The translations under genes and the position numbers were made by a program. From contig MKSF01000014.1 of the NCBI GenBank assembly GCA_001897155.1, forward strand, positions 310,001 through 374,000: a stretch of DNA of 64,000 nucleotides. Reading direction: 5' to 3'. The notes beneath the pieces are model-generated. The model was not told where the DNA came from. It saw nothing but the letters and a program-made list of their open reading frames with translations, and made no database searches. The DNA is from Bacteroidetes bacterium 47-18 (GTDB lineage: Bacteria; Bacteroidota; Bacteroidia; Chitinophagales; Chitinophagaceae). Positions 52,842 to 61,801 of the stretch are shown one piece after another; the first letter of the stretch is position 1; every line of letters begins with the position of its first letter.

Positions 52842-52877
52842 AAAAAGCGCCTGCTCTTTACAGGGCAGGCGCTTTTT
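52842..52877. terminator. Bidirectional terminator
   Basis: AAAAAGCGCCTGC (52842-52854) pairs with GCAGGCGC-TTTTT (52865-52877). It lies just behind the minus-strand bacilliredoxin gene at 52896. Confidence 0.85.
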
Positions 52878-52895
52878 GCATTAAATATGGCTTGA

Positions 52896-53315
52896 TCAAT
52901 CGCAGTATTCTTCATAAGCTGCCTGGAGGTTGGCCGCTATCATATCTGCTGTTCTGCCTTCTATCAGGTGGCGCTCTATCATATGAACCAGCTTACCGTC
53001 CTTCAGCAGCGCGATGCAGGGTGAAGACGGCGGGTAAGGCATCAGGAATTGCTGGCGGATAGCCTGAACAGCTTCCTTGTCAAAGCCGGCGAAAGCAGTA
53101 GTGAGCCTGGCAGGCTTCTTTCCGGCTCCCTGAACGGAGCGTAAAACGCCCGGGCGGCAGGTGCCTGCGGAACATCCGCAAACGGAATTGATCACCACCA
53201 GGGTAGTGCCTGGCTGGCTTAAAGTGTCCTGGACTTCCTGGGGAGTTAATAATTCTTGAAAACCGTTTTGTGTCAATTCGGCTTTCATCGGGTTCACTAA
53301 TTCTGCTGGGTACAT
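52896..53315 (-). CDS. BrxA/BrxB-family bacilliredoxin
   Basis: 139 residues from the start at 53315 (MYPAELVNPMKAELTQNGFQ), the family's usual N-terminus; an earlier Met would add 46 unrelated residues. It has a thioredoxin-like fold with the active site VVINSVCGCSAGTCRPGVL; the CGC motif is the bacilliredoxin site that removes bacillithiol from proteins. YPPSSPCIALLKDGKLVHMI and ERHLIEGRTADMIAANLQ complete it. It is mainly known from Firmicutes but common in Bacteroidota. Cytoplasmic. Confidence 0.92.
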   Translation of the reverse strand: MYPAELVNPMKAELTQNGFQELLTPQEVQDTLSQPGTTLVVINSVCGCSAGTCRPGVLRSVQGAGKKPARLTTAFAGFDKEAVQAIRQQFLMPYPPSSPCIALLKDGKLVHMIERHLIEGRTADMIAANLQAAYEEYCD

Positions 53316-53458
53316 AATTATGAAAAATTTGTGGTTGAGTGTTAATAATCTGTGCTGCAAAGGTAGGCCAATAATTTTACTCTGCTGAAAGCGTATCGTT
53401 ATGCGCCTATAGATTTTATATATGGCAGCGCTATCCGGGAGTCGCCTGCGCAACGCAG

Positions 53459-54913
53459 CTACTGCACGGTGCTGACCTTGTTGATGTCCTGGTTGCGGAT
53501 CTTCTGGAAAGTGAATTTCACATTGTTGCTGTTGATCTTGTCTATCATCAGCAGCACGTAATTGGCAATGCCGGTCATCCCGTCGTAATGGAGCCTATTG
53601 GGGAAATCATTGAGCGTATTGTGCACTTCGTTCTTGCCTGTAGTGACGAGTATGGAAGGAACATTGGCGGAATAGAAGTCTATATGCTCTGAGTTCATAG
53701 TGATCTTGTTCTGCTGGGTAACGCTTATATTGTTGCCCGTAGCGGGAACGGACTGGACGATCTCATTCCAGGCCAGGGCGGAGCCCATGCCTTCTATCTG
53801 GAATTTTTTACTGTTCTTCAGGAGCCCGACACGGTCTATGCTGATCATACAGGCAATACTTTCCTGCTTGACAGGCAGATTCTTCAGGAAGGCCTTGGAG
53901 CCCATCATACCGTTTTCGTAGGCGGAGAATGCCACAAAGATAAAATTATAGTTCTTGTACTCCGCCCTTTTGATGCGGGCGGCCAGGGCCAGCATCACAC
54001 CTACGCCGCTGGCGTTATTGTCTGCGCCGGGGAAATAGGCGGCAGTGCCCCTGTTCACCATTTTATCTTCGCCCAGGTGATCATAATGGGCGCCGATGAC
54101 GATGGTCTGCGGCGCGTTATTATTAATGATGCCTATGATATTGGTGCCGATCAGCTTTTCTGCCGTAAACTCGATGCTCAGCGCAACGGGCGTGATCGTT
54201 TTGATAGACCTGATATGCTTGTCATAGGCCGGCTTCTGCACGATCACTACGGGTATGTTCAGCGGGTCGTAAGCACTGGATTGCTTGAATACCGGCTTAT
54301 TGGCAGCTCCGAACTCATCATACAGGACAACAGAGCTGGCGCCTTTTTTCTGCGCCCTGAGCGCGATAAGGTAAGCCGTCTCTTCCCAGTCGAAATCAGG
54401 GTTACGGGCTTCCTGCGCGTTCTGGTACAGGGGAACGACCCAGGGAGCGTTGGGCTCCTCGCTTTTAGGCATCATGAAGTTGTCCTCTTTCTTTTCAATA
54501 TTGGAGAATGCCATGGGTATGGCGTCCTCCGGTATGAACAGGTAGCTGCCGCCGATGAGCATTTTGCAGTCCTTGGACAGCCGTTTATCGCTTTCGAACT
54601 TGAAATGCTGCCTGAAGCTGTTGTTGACGGCCGGCTTCAGCCCTATAGTACCCATGCGCTGCTCGATGAAGACCCCGGCAAGCTCTTCGCTTTTAGTGCC
54701 GGACTTCCTGCCCAGCAGTGCCGGGCTGCAGAGGTAATCCACGGTTGTCCTGATCAGGGCGATCTCATCGGCGCCTATGGTGGGGACGGTACTGTTTTTA
54801 TTGAAAGCTCCCGTTACTTTGCTCCATACCTGGCTGTACACGGAAGAGGTTTGAACACATATACTTGAAAAAAGGAAAACAATTGCTGTAAAGCTTTTTT
54901 TCGCTAATGACAT
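53459..54913 (-). CDS. M28-family peptidase homologue, catalytic Glu replaced
   Basis: 484 residues with a signal-like start (about 1-27, TAIVFLFSSICVQTSSVYSQ). The M28 zinc site is recognisable: H276 (GAHYDHLGE), D298 (PGADNNASGVG), E333, D360 (SIDRVG) and H431 (EVHNTLNDFPNRLHYDGM). In active enzymes the pair after FxAFSG is Glu-Glu, of which the first is the general base; here it reads FSAYENG (Tyr332-Glu333). Zinc binding may persist, but peptide cleavage is doubtful. It is probably exported. The bacilliredoxin gene lies 143 bp downstream. Confidence 0.88.
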   Translation of the reverse strand: MSLAKKSFTAIVFLFSSICVQTSSVYSQVWSKVTGAFNKNSTVPTIGADEIALIRTTVDYLCSPALLGRKSGTKSEELAGVFIEQRMGTIGLKPAVNNSFRQHFKFESDKRLSKDCKMLIGGSYLFIPEDAIPMAFSNIEKKEDNFMMPKSEEPNAPWVVPLYQNAQEARNPDFDWEETAYLIALRAQKKGASSVVLYDEFGAANKPVFKQSSAYDPLNIPVVIVQKPAYDKHIRSIKTITPVALSIEFTAEKLIGTNIIGIINNNAPQTIVIGAHYDHLGEDKMVNRGTAAYFPGADNNASGVGVMLALAARIKRAEYKNYNFIFVAFSAYENGMMGSKAFLKNLPVKQESIACMISIDRVGLLKNSKKFQIEGMGSALAWNEIVQSVPATGNNISVTQQNKITMNSEHIDFYSANVPSILVTTGKNEVHNTLNDFPNRLHYDGMTGIANYVLLMIDKINSNNVKFTFQKIRNQDINKVSTVQ

Positions 54914-54951
54914 AAGATACTTGAGTGGCGGTTTATTTAATTACTATTATT

Positions 54952-54986
54952 AAATCAGGGTATTTTAAGCTGTAAAACCCTGATTT
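54952..54986. promoter_or_regulatory. Hairpin in the divergent intergenic region
   Basis: AAATCAGGGT (54952-54961) pairs with ACCCTGATTT (54977-54986), and TTTT/AAAA can extend the stem. It lies between divergent genes, so it is not an ordinary terminator; it could be an operator or attenuator for the regulator gene at 55082. Confidence 0.45.
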
Positions 54987-55081
54987 ATTTTGTAATTTTA
55001 GACATCTGTTCCTGATTTAGTGTATAAAAATAACGCTTTTATTTTTGTTTGGACGGATAAATTCAAAAAAACTAATGTTAT

Positions 55082-55702
55082 ATGGATGTTAGAGTAGTTA
55101 TAATAGAGGATGATAAAGTGATCAGGGATGCCTACCGGTTTTTTATAGAGCAGCAGCAATCCTGCAAGGTGGTGGGTGCCTATCCCGGGGTGGAAGCTGC
55201 CCTGCCGCATCTGAAGGCATTAGACCCGCACGTGGTATTCCTGGATATAGAATTGCAGGGCATGAACGGGGTGGAGGGCATTTCCCGCATCAAGGAGCTG
55301 GTGGCTGACGTATATATTATAATGCTGTCCGTATATGATAGTCCGCATTATGTTTTTACCGCGCTGGCCAACGGCGCGTCGGGCTATCTTACCAAGGACG
55401 CCGGCCCGGAAAAGATCGTAGGCGCCATAGAGGAGGTGCTGACGGGCGGGGGGCCTATGACCAGCAATATTGCCCGTATGATCGTGTCGTCCTTCCAGAA
55501 GAACAGGGAGTCGCCGCTCACCAAGAGGGAAACGGAGATACTGGAATTCCTCAGCCAGGGCAAGACCAGGACCATGATCGCGCAGGAGCTGTTTATAGAT
55601 GCAGAGACCGTAAAGTCGCATGTGAAGAATATCTATGCCAAATTGAATGTCCATTCCAAAGCGGATGCCATCCGGAAGGCAAAACAGAATAAATACATTT
55701 AA
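55082..55702 (+). CDS. NarL/FixJ-family response regulator
   Basis: 206 residues. The receiver domain (1-120) has EDD at 10-12 and the phosphoacceptor D55 (VVFLDIEL), with S/T and Lys in LSVYD and YLTKDAGP. The LuxR-type helix-turn-helix (about 142-206) reads SPLTKRETEILEFLSQGKTR and continues through IDAETVKSHVKNIYAKLNVH. The gene is not beside a histidine kinase, so it is an orphan regulator. The M28 homologue gene diverges from it. Confidence 0.92.
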   Translation: MDVRVVIIEDDKVIRDAYRFFIEQQQSCKVVGAYPGVEAALPHLKALDPHVVFLDIELQGMNGVEGISRIKELVADVYIIMLSVYDSPHYVFTALANGASGYLTKDAGPEKIVGAIEEVLTGGGPMTSNIARMIVSSFQKNRESPLTKRETEILEFLSQGKTRTMIAQELFIDAETVKSHVKNIYAKLNVHSKADAIRKAKQNKYI

Positions 55703-55749
55703 CTTTGCATCCCGGTATCCATCCTGTATCATAAAAGCATCCGATAGCA

Positions 55750-57159
55750 TTGGCCAACAATCAGTTCGCAAAGAATACATTATCTATAATGCTGGTACGT
55801 ATCATAAGCGTATCGGCTACTTTATTTTTAACCTATTTCCTGTCGCATAAGCTTTCCGTAGCGCAGTTCGGTACCATCACCTCGTTCTGGGTGCAGACGG
55901 TAATGGCTGTGACCATTGCCGGCCTGGGGCTGCCGGTTTTCGTATTTACCTACAGCAGGCAGAAGCTGGGGCAATTGCTGGCGGCGCTGCCGCAGGCGTA
56001 CAAGCTGTATTTCGGCGGCTGGATAGGTGTCGCCAGTGCCGTGTTTGCAGGTATACAGCTCTCCAGCAACACCCTTTTTGCGCCTGATATTGCCAGCTTC
56101 TTCTGCCTGGCCCTTTTTTTCGCGGTGACTACCATGGGCCTGCTGCTGGACGCCTTGTCTATTATTTACGGGTATTACCAGCGCCTGATCTTCGCGGCCG
56201 TATGCTATAATGCATGGTATATCATCCTGTATGTGCTGTATTACCGCGGGACGATAGGCCCGGACCTGCTCCTCGCGGCGCTCACCGGAAACGCGATCCT
56301 GAAGGTGATCCTGCTTAGCAGGCAGGTCTTCAAAGCGCATCAGCCTGCCGGCGATATCAGCTTTTTATCCCTGAAAAGCCACTGGCTGTCCACGGGGCTG
56401 TACGATGTATCCCAGAACGTGGTCAAATATCTTGATAAGTTCATACTGAGCTTCCTGGTGGGGAAGGAGGCGCTGGCCGCCTATACCAACCTGACAACGG
56501 AAATCCCGGTTTTCGCGCTGGTCTTTGCCTCCGTCAAATCCAGCACGTCCATTTATCTCGCGCATTCGGCCAGGAATGAAAGGCATATAGGCAGGTATCT
56601 CAGGGCCGCCGGGCGACTGCTGGGATATTTCATATTCCCGTCAGTATTTTTTATCGGTATGTTTGCGCCGGATATCATTACAATGGTATTCTCGGAAAAG
56701 TACCTGGGCGGTATCGCGCTGTTCCTGGTGGCGCTCCTGAAGTTGCCTAATTATAATTTTATGTTCAGCGCGGTGCTGCAATATTATGAAAAAGGCCATA
56801 TCGTTCATAAAGGGGTATGGGTAGATACGCTGGTTTCCCTCGTGCTGGTATTCCCGCTTTATTATTGTATGGGCCTGAGCGGGATTGTGCTCAGCATGGT
56901 TATCAGCACCTATTGCCAGAACTTTTATTACGGTAATGCGCTTAGAAAGATAATGAACACTTCCTGGACGGCTATCCTGCCTTTACGTTCGTGGATGATA
57001 CAGGCGGGTGTCTTTGCCGGTCTGTCAGCCGGTCTCTGGTATATCCTCAATCAAACGGACCTTCATTATATGGCACGCCTGTCGATAGCATTCGCGGTGA
57101 TGGCACCGCTTTCATTGTGGGGAATCTACCGTACCTACAGGCAGATCAAAAGATTTTAG
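55750..57159 (+). CDS. Flippase-like polysaccharide export membrane protein
   Basis: 469 residues from a TTG start at 55750 (MANNQFAKNTLSIMLVR); an ATG at 55789 would give MLVRIISVSATLFLTY and lose the first helix's cap. About 12-14 helices of the Wzx/MATE-like oligosaccharide flippase superfamily are seen, with SVAQFGTITSFW in the first loop. No glycosyltransferase genes are adjacent. Substrate unknown. Its 3' end overlaps the convergent GNAT gene by 4 bp. Confidence 0.85.
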   Translation: MANNQFAKNTLSIMLVRIISVSATLFLTYFLSHKLSVAQFGTITSFWVQTVMAVTIAGLGLPVFVFTYSRQKLGQLLAALPQAYKLYFGGWIGVASAVFAGIQLSSNTLFAPDIASFFCLALFFAVTTMGLLLDALSIIYGYYQRLIFAAVCYNAWYIILYVLYYRGTIGPDLLLAALTGNAILKVILLSRQVFKAHQPAGDISFLSLKSHWLSTGLYDVSQNVVKYLDKFILSFLVGKEALAAYTNLTTEIPVFALVFASVKSSTSIYLAHSARNERHIGRYLRAAGRLLGYFIFPSVFFIGMFAPDIITMVFSEKYLGGIALFLVALLKLPNYNFMFSAVLQYYEKGHIVHKGVWVDTLVSLVLVFPLYYCMGLSGIVLSMVISTYCQNFYYGNALRKIMNTSWTAILPLRSWMIQAGVFAGLSAGLWYILNQTDLHYMARLSIAFAVMAPLSLWGIYRTYRQIKRF

Positions 57160-57650
57160 AAAATTTTGGTCATAACGTAATCGTTCATCTGGAAGCCATT
57201 GCCGATATCCAGGTCCTCTTCCTTCTCTATTGCCCATCCGAGCGCCTGGTAAAATGCTACGGCGGCATTTTTGCGGTTGACATTCAGCACCATACCGGTG
57301 TTATTATGCTGCCGGGCGATCCCTTCTATATGGTTCAGCAGCAGCCTTCCTGCTCCCTTTCCCTGGCTTTTGGGCAGAATATACAGCTTATGCACTTTGG
57401 TCATATCTGTATGATTGTAATTCAATTCATAGGAGGCAAAACCGTGATAGGTGCCGTCTTCCCAGACAAGAATGAAATGGTGCTTAAGATTAGTGACCTG
57501 GTTATGAAGCGATTGGCTGCTATACATCAGTTTAAGCATGTAATCGATCTGGTCGTCTGATAAAATGCTTTTAAACGTGTCTGGCCAGGTGAACTGGGCA
57601 ATATGCTGTATGATCAGGTAGTGCGGATCTTCTGCTTGAACTATTTGCAT
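57156..57650 (-). CDS. GNAT-family N-acetyltransferase
   Basis: 164 residues. The acetyl-CoA loop is LYILPKSQGKGAGRLLLNHI (motif A, Q-x-x-G-x-G), preceded by the beta4 strand MTKVHKLYIL. Motif B follows at MVLNVNRKNAAVAFYQALGW. The N-terminal part (WPDTFKSILSDDQIDYML) fits the family. The acceptor substrate is unknown. It converges on the flippase gene. Confidence 0.9.
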   Translation of the reverse strand: MQIVQAEDPHYLIIQHIAQFTWPDTFKSILSDDQIDYMLKLMYSSQSLHNQVTNLKHHFILVWEDGTYHGFASYELNYNHTDMTKVHKLYILPKSQGKGAGRLLLNHIEGIARQHNNTGMVLNVNRKNAAVAFYQALGWAIEKEEDLDIGNGFQMNDYVMTKIF

Positions 57651-58052
57651 CCCGGTTGAAAATATTTATATAGCGTCCTGTAGAATTATTTTTTATCGGG
57701 GTAAAGATAATAAGTAAATTCTATTTGAAGGCATATATCGGTAAAATAAGGTAGTGATACCGGTTGATTTTTAAATAGTTATAATTTAGTTAAAGCTCTG
57801 TTTGGCGCCGGCCTGCCGGGTTGCGGGGTATTTATCGGGATCCGGGGCCTGTATATTAAGGTAGTAAAGAGGCTGTATTTTTCTGCTGTGCCTGCCAATT
57901 CTGTGCCGGAATGCGCTTTTTTTACAGGCCGGTTACGGAACGGTCCCGTTGGTTTGCGGTTTTTTTTGTAGTTTTACCCAACTGTTAACACACTTCCGGG
58001 CGTCTCCGGAAAGAGACAGTAGAAGTTAGAACCCAATAATTACAAACGGATT
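57651..58052. other. Non-coding gap upstream of the T9SS type B gene
   Basis: About 400 bp without a gene. TAGTTTTA at 57969-57976 resembles a -7 element, but no TTG stands at the right distance. Confidence 0.35.
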
Positions 58053-61000
58053 ATGTTGAAAAAAATTGTATTTATGGCCGTCTTGGGGATAGGCGTTCAG
58101 GGGCTTACGGGCGTATCTTACGCGCATACCCATGGAGATGGTCAGCCGCAACCGGGAAACCTTAAGATTATAGAGAATAAAGGGCAATGGGGGACCCAGG
58201 CAAAGTATAGGGCTGAGATCAGCTATGGTGCGATGTACCTGACTGATGGAGGCTTTGTATATAATTTCAGCAGCAGCGAGGATTATGCGAAAATAGATAA
58301 GGTGCTGCATGATGAAAAGAAAGCCGATGTGGATGTTTCCGGCATGATTATCAGGAATCACGCCTATAAGGTGAATTTCCTGGGGGCTAATACGGATATC
58401 CGTTATGTGCCTGCAGAAAAGAATGTGACAAAATTTAACTATTTCATTGGTACCGACCCTTCCAAATGGGTGAGCGGCGCTGCCGTGTACGGCGCTGTTA
58501 CGCAGCAGAACGTTTATAACGGTATTGATGTTAAGGTATATTCCAGCGACCATAGCCTGAAGTATGATGTGGTGGTAGCCCCGCAGGCGGACCCGTCCCT
58601 GGTAAGGCTGCAATTTGAAGGTGTAAAGCCGGTTTTGAACGCTAAAGGTGACCTGATCGTCAGGACTTCCGTGAATGAGGTGGTGGAGAAAGCGCCTTAT
58701 ACCTACCAGGTTGTAGAAGGCCGTGAGGTAGAGGTACCTTCCCGCTATAGGCTGAACGGTAATATACTCAGCTTTGAATTTCCACAGGGTTATGATAAAA
58801 GCCTGCCTTTGATCATTGACCCCAACCTGCTTTTTGTGAACTTCAGCGGTGCTTCTACAGGCACCTTTTATGCGCACTCAACGGCTTACGATCTGGACGG
58901 CAATACTATTACAGGTGCCCTGTCCAGCAATGGTGCGGGATGGCCTACTACCGTAGGAGCCTATAATACTACTTTCGGCACCGGAAATACAGCCTGTATC
59001 CACAAATACAATGCGGACGGCAGCGCGCTGGTTTTCGGCACCTATATCGGTGCAGGGACCGGCGGCGGTATGCTGCCTAACACGATCAGGTCTGATGCGC
59101 AGGGCCGCATTTATTTCGGCGGTTCCACTACCAATGCTACTTTACCCATCACTTCAGGTGCCTACCAGCCCACTATAGGCGGAGGTGCGGACATCTACCT
59201 GGCCCTGTTGAGCGCTGACGGCTCTACATTGCTGGCTTCCACCTACCTGGGCGGATCCGGCCACGAAGGGTCGCAGATGAATACTACAACAGCCTTTACT
59301 GCCTTGGGCAGCCAGACCACATCCCTGACCCCGACTGACATCGCTGTGGACGGAGATGGCAATGTCTGGGTGGCTTCCAATACAGGGTCCGCTAACTTCC
59401 CGGTTACATCCAATGCTTACCAGTCCACGCTGACCGGCAGCCATGATGTCACCCTGACCAAGCTGAGCCCCGACCTGACCACGCTGCTGTACTCTACATT
59501 CCTGGGAGGAACAGGCTGGGACGGCGCAACCAGTGTTGAATTTGATGCTACCCGCAATTATATCGGTATTTCCGGCTTTACCAATAGTCCCAACTTCCCT
59601 ACATCCCAGGGCGCTTATCACACCACTGCAAGAGGAGGCGTTGACGGGCTGCTGGCATTATTTGATGTGAACAGCTCTTCTTATGTAGCTTCTACTTACC
59701 TGGGCACTTCGGCCGAGGACTTTGCGGCCCGTATCGCTTTTGACTGTGCCGGCAATGTCTTTGCTACAGGAAGGACGCAGGGTAATTATCCTATAACCGC
59801 GACCGGCAGCTTTGTGGTGCCGAACGGCTTTATCTTTATTGATAAACTTACCCCGGGCCTGACAGCCTCTATGGCTTCCACCCGTACGGGTGCCGCCCAT
59901 ACTTCCATAGTGCCTTCTGCGATGATGGTGGATGTATGTGGTAATATCCTGGTAGCTACCATTGTTAATAATACTTCACAGCTCAATATGCCGTTGACGC
60001 CGGATGCCTTTGAAACTACTCCCAGGGCATTCTACTTTGCGGCCTTTGCGCCTGATTTCTCAGACCTGGTGTTCGGGAGCTATTTCGGTTCAACAGGCAA
60101 CCAGGATCACTTCCATCCCGGTATCTGCCGTATAGATCCTGCCGGCGTTATTTACCACGCGGTTTGTTCCCCGACCTCGGGAGCGAACTGGGCGCCCAAC
60201 CGTACAGCACATGCCGTGCACCCGGATAAGCTGAACGGTACTACCAATGACAACGTAACATTCAAATTTGACTTTGAAGCCTTCTCCGTAAAAGTAACAG
60301 GTGAGACCCCTGAAGGTGGAAATGTGAACCAGAACCACGCTATACGGGGGTGTAAATCAGCATATTTACACTATAAAAGAGGTAAAGCTGATACATTTGA
60401 CCTTGTATTGAGACTGCAGATCCTGGGCGATGCCATCAATGGAGTGGATTACGTCTTCCTGGCGGATTCCCTGGTGATCCCGGCCAATGATACCGTTGCC
60501 ACCCTGGAAATAAAAGCCCTGCTGGCCAACCCGGCTACAGGTCCGAGAAGGGTTATTGTCAATACAATGGCGCCTTGCGCCTGTGACGGTAACAGGGATA
60601 ATATAATGTCCTCCGATACGGTGCTGATCCTGGATTCCGTATATGTCAAAATGCTGACTCCTTTGGATACAACCTGTCCGGGAGACCAGATCACGATCCA
60701 GGCTGAAATAGATCCGACCCTGAACTTCTTCTGGACGCCGGCCAACCTGATACCTGATGCTACCGGCCTGACGATCACACCTTCTCCGGTGCTTACTACC
60801 TTTTTTACTATTGAAGCTTCCCAGCCGGGCGCGCCATCTACCTGTCCGCCCAGAAGAGCCACTTATATGGCCTATGTGGAGCCTTACCCGGAGATAAACG
60901 TACCGAATAATTACCTGACAGTATGCTACCGGGATTCCGTAGGCCTGACGATGCAGGTAACACCTGATCTGCCGGGATATATCTATGAGTGGAGCCCTTC

Positions 61001-61664
61001 ACAGTATATAGCCGCTCCAAATAATGCAAGTATAAAATTCTTAGCTCCGGTGGGATTATATAAGCTCTATATGAACGTAAAAACGCCGGGTGCCGGATGT
61101 TCCGCTACGGATAGCATGATGATCAATGTGGTTCCTCCGCTGACCCTGGAAGGTATAGAGCCTAAAGATACGCTGATAAGATACGGCGATGAGATCCAGT
61201 TGCGTGCTGTCGGAGAGGATGCGGTGATGTGGACCTGGAGCCCGCTGGATTATATCCGTGACGCGATGCTGCCTGTGATCACCGTGAAGCCGGAACGTGA
61301 TATGGTCTATAGCGTAAGGGCCTGGGATCAGTACGGTTGCTTTGCAGACGATGAGGCCAAAGTGAGAGTGTACCACCAACCCCGGATTTTTGTCCCCAAT
61401 GCTTTCAGTCCTAATGGCGACGGCCTGAATGATGTCTTCAAAATTGAAAACATGACGTATGAGAGGCTGATTTCTTTCAAGGTGTTTAACCGCCTGGGAG
61501 AAGTGGTATTCGAAACCATAGATCCTAATAAGGGCTGGGATGGTACCAATAAGGCTGGGAAAGCCCTGGCATCTGATGTGTACTACTACTACATCCAGAT
61601 ATCAGGACCTACAGAAGAAACCAAGAATATAGAATATAAAGGGGATGTCACGCTTATAAGATAA
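58053..61664 (+). CDS. T9SS type B (gliding-associated) giant surface protein
   Basis: 1203 residues with signal MLKKIVFMAVLGIGVQGLTG. The DUF7948-type N-terminal domain begins at about 30 (IIENKGQWGTQAKYRAEIS, SYGAMYLTDGGFVYNFS). SBBP-type beta-propeller repeats (about 270-700) follow, with recurrent IxxDxxGNxxxxG and FPVTSNAYQSTL patterns. Ig/PKD-like parts come next. The last about 85 residues (FVPNAFSPNGDGLNDVFKIE ... KGDVTLIR) form the gliding-motility-associated C-terminal domain, the type B sorting signal. It is probably exported by T9SS and attached or released as an adhesin. A strong terminator follows. Confidence 0.93.
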   Translation: MLKKIVFMAVLGIGVQGLTGVSYAHTHGDGQPQPGNLKIIENKGQWGTQAKYRAEISYGAMYLTDGGFVYNFSSSEDYAKIDKVLHDEKKADVDVSGMIIRNHAYKVNFLGANTDIRYVPAEKNVTKFNYFIGTDPSKWVSGAAVYGAVTQQNVYNGIDVKVYSSDHSLKYDVVVAPQADPSLVRLQFEGVKPVLNAKGDLIVRTSVNEVVEKAPYTYQVVEGREVEVPSRYRLNGNILSFEFPQGYDKSLPLIIDPNLLFVNFSGASTGTFYAHSTAYDLDGNTITGALSSNGAGWPTTVGAYNTTFGTGNTACIHKYNADGSALVFGTYIGAGTGGGMLPNTIRSDAQGRIYFGGSTTNATLPITSGAYQPTIGGGADIYLALLSADGSTLLASTYLGGSGHEGSQMNTTTAFTALGSQTTSLTPTDIAVDGDGNVWVASNTGSANFPVTSNAYQSTLTGSHDVTLTKLSPDLTTLLYSTFLGGTGWDGATSVEFDATRNYIGISGFTNSPNFPTSQGAYHTTARGGVDGLLALFDVNSSSYVASTYLGTSAEDFAARIAFDCAGNVFATGRTQGNYPITATGSFVVPNGFIFIDKLTPGLTASMASTRTGAAHTSIVPSAMMVDVCGNILVATIVNNTSQLNMPLTPDAFETTPRAFYFAAFAPDFSDLVFGSYFGSTGNQDHFHPGICRIDPAGVIYHAVCSPTSGANWAPNRTAHAVHPDKLNGTTNDNVTFKFDFEAFSVKVTGETPEGGNVNQNHAIRGCKSAYLHYKRGKADTFDLVLRLQILGDAINGVDYVFLADSLVIPANDTVATLEIKALLANPATGPRRVIVNTMAPCACDGNRDNIMSSDTVLILDSVYVKMLTPLDTTCPGDQITIQAEIDPTLNFFWTPANLIPDATGLTITPSPVLTTFFTIEASQPGAPSTCPPRRATYMAYVEPYPEINVPNNYLTVCYRDSVGLTMQVTPDLPGYIYEWSPSQYIAAPNNASIKFLAPVGLYKLYMNVKTPGAGCSATDSMMINVVPPLTLEGIEPKDTLIRYGDEIQLRAVGEDAVMWTWSPLDYIRDAMLPVITVKPERDMVYSVRAWDQYGCFADDEAKVRVYHQPRIFVPNAFSPNGDGLNDVFKIENMTYERLISFKVFNRLGEVVFETIDPNKGWDGTNKAGKALASDVYYYYIQISGPTEETKNIEYKGDVTLIR

Positions 61665-61684
61665 GCTGATAACCACCTGGTCAT

Positions 61685-61717
61685 AAAAAGACTGCTCCGC
61701 CCGGAGCAGTCTTTTTT
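61685..61717. terminator. Strong bidirectional terminator
   Basis: AAAAAGACTGCTCC (61685-61698) pairs with GGAGCAGTCTTTTTT (61703-61717) around a GCCC loop. Confidence 0.92.
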
Positions 61718-61801
61718 GTTAAAGAATGTTTTACATTTTAAGCGGTGATTGCATAATATGCTTTATTTTTAACCTGTACTATTGCCTACACATACAGCTT
61801 T

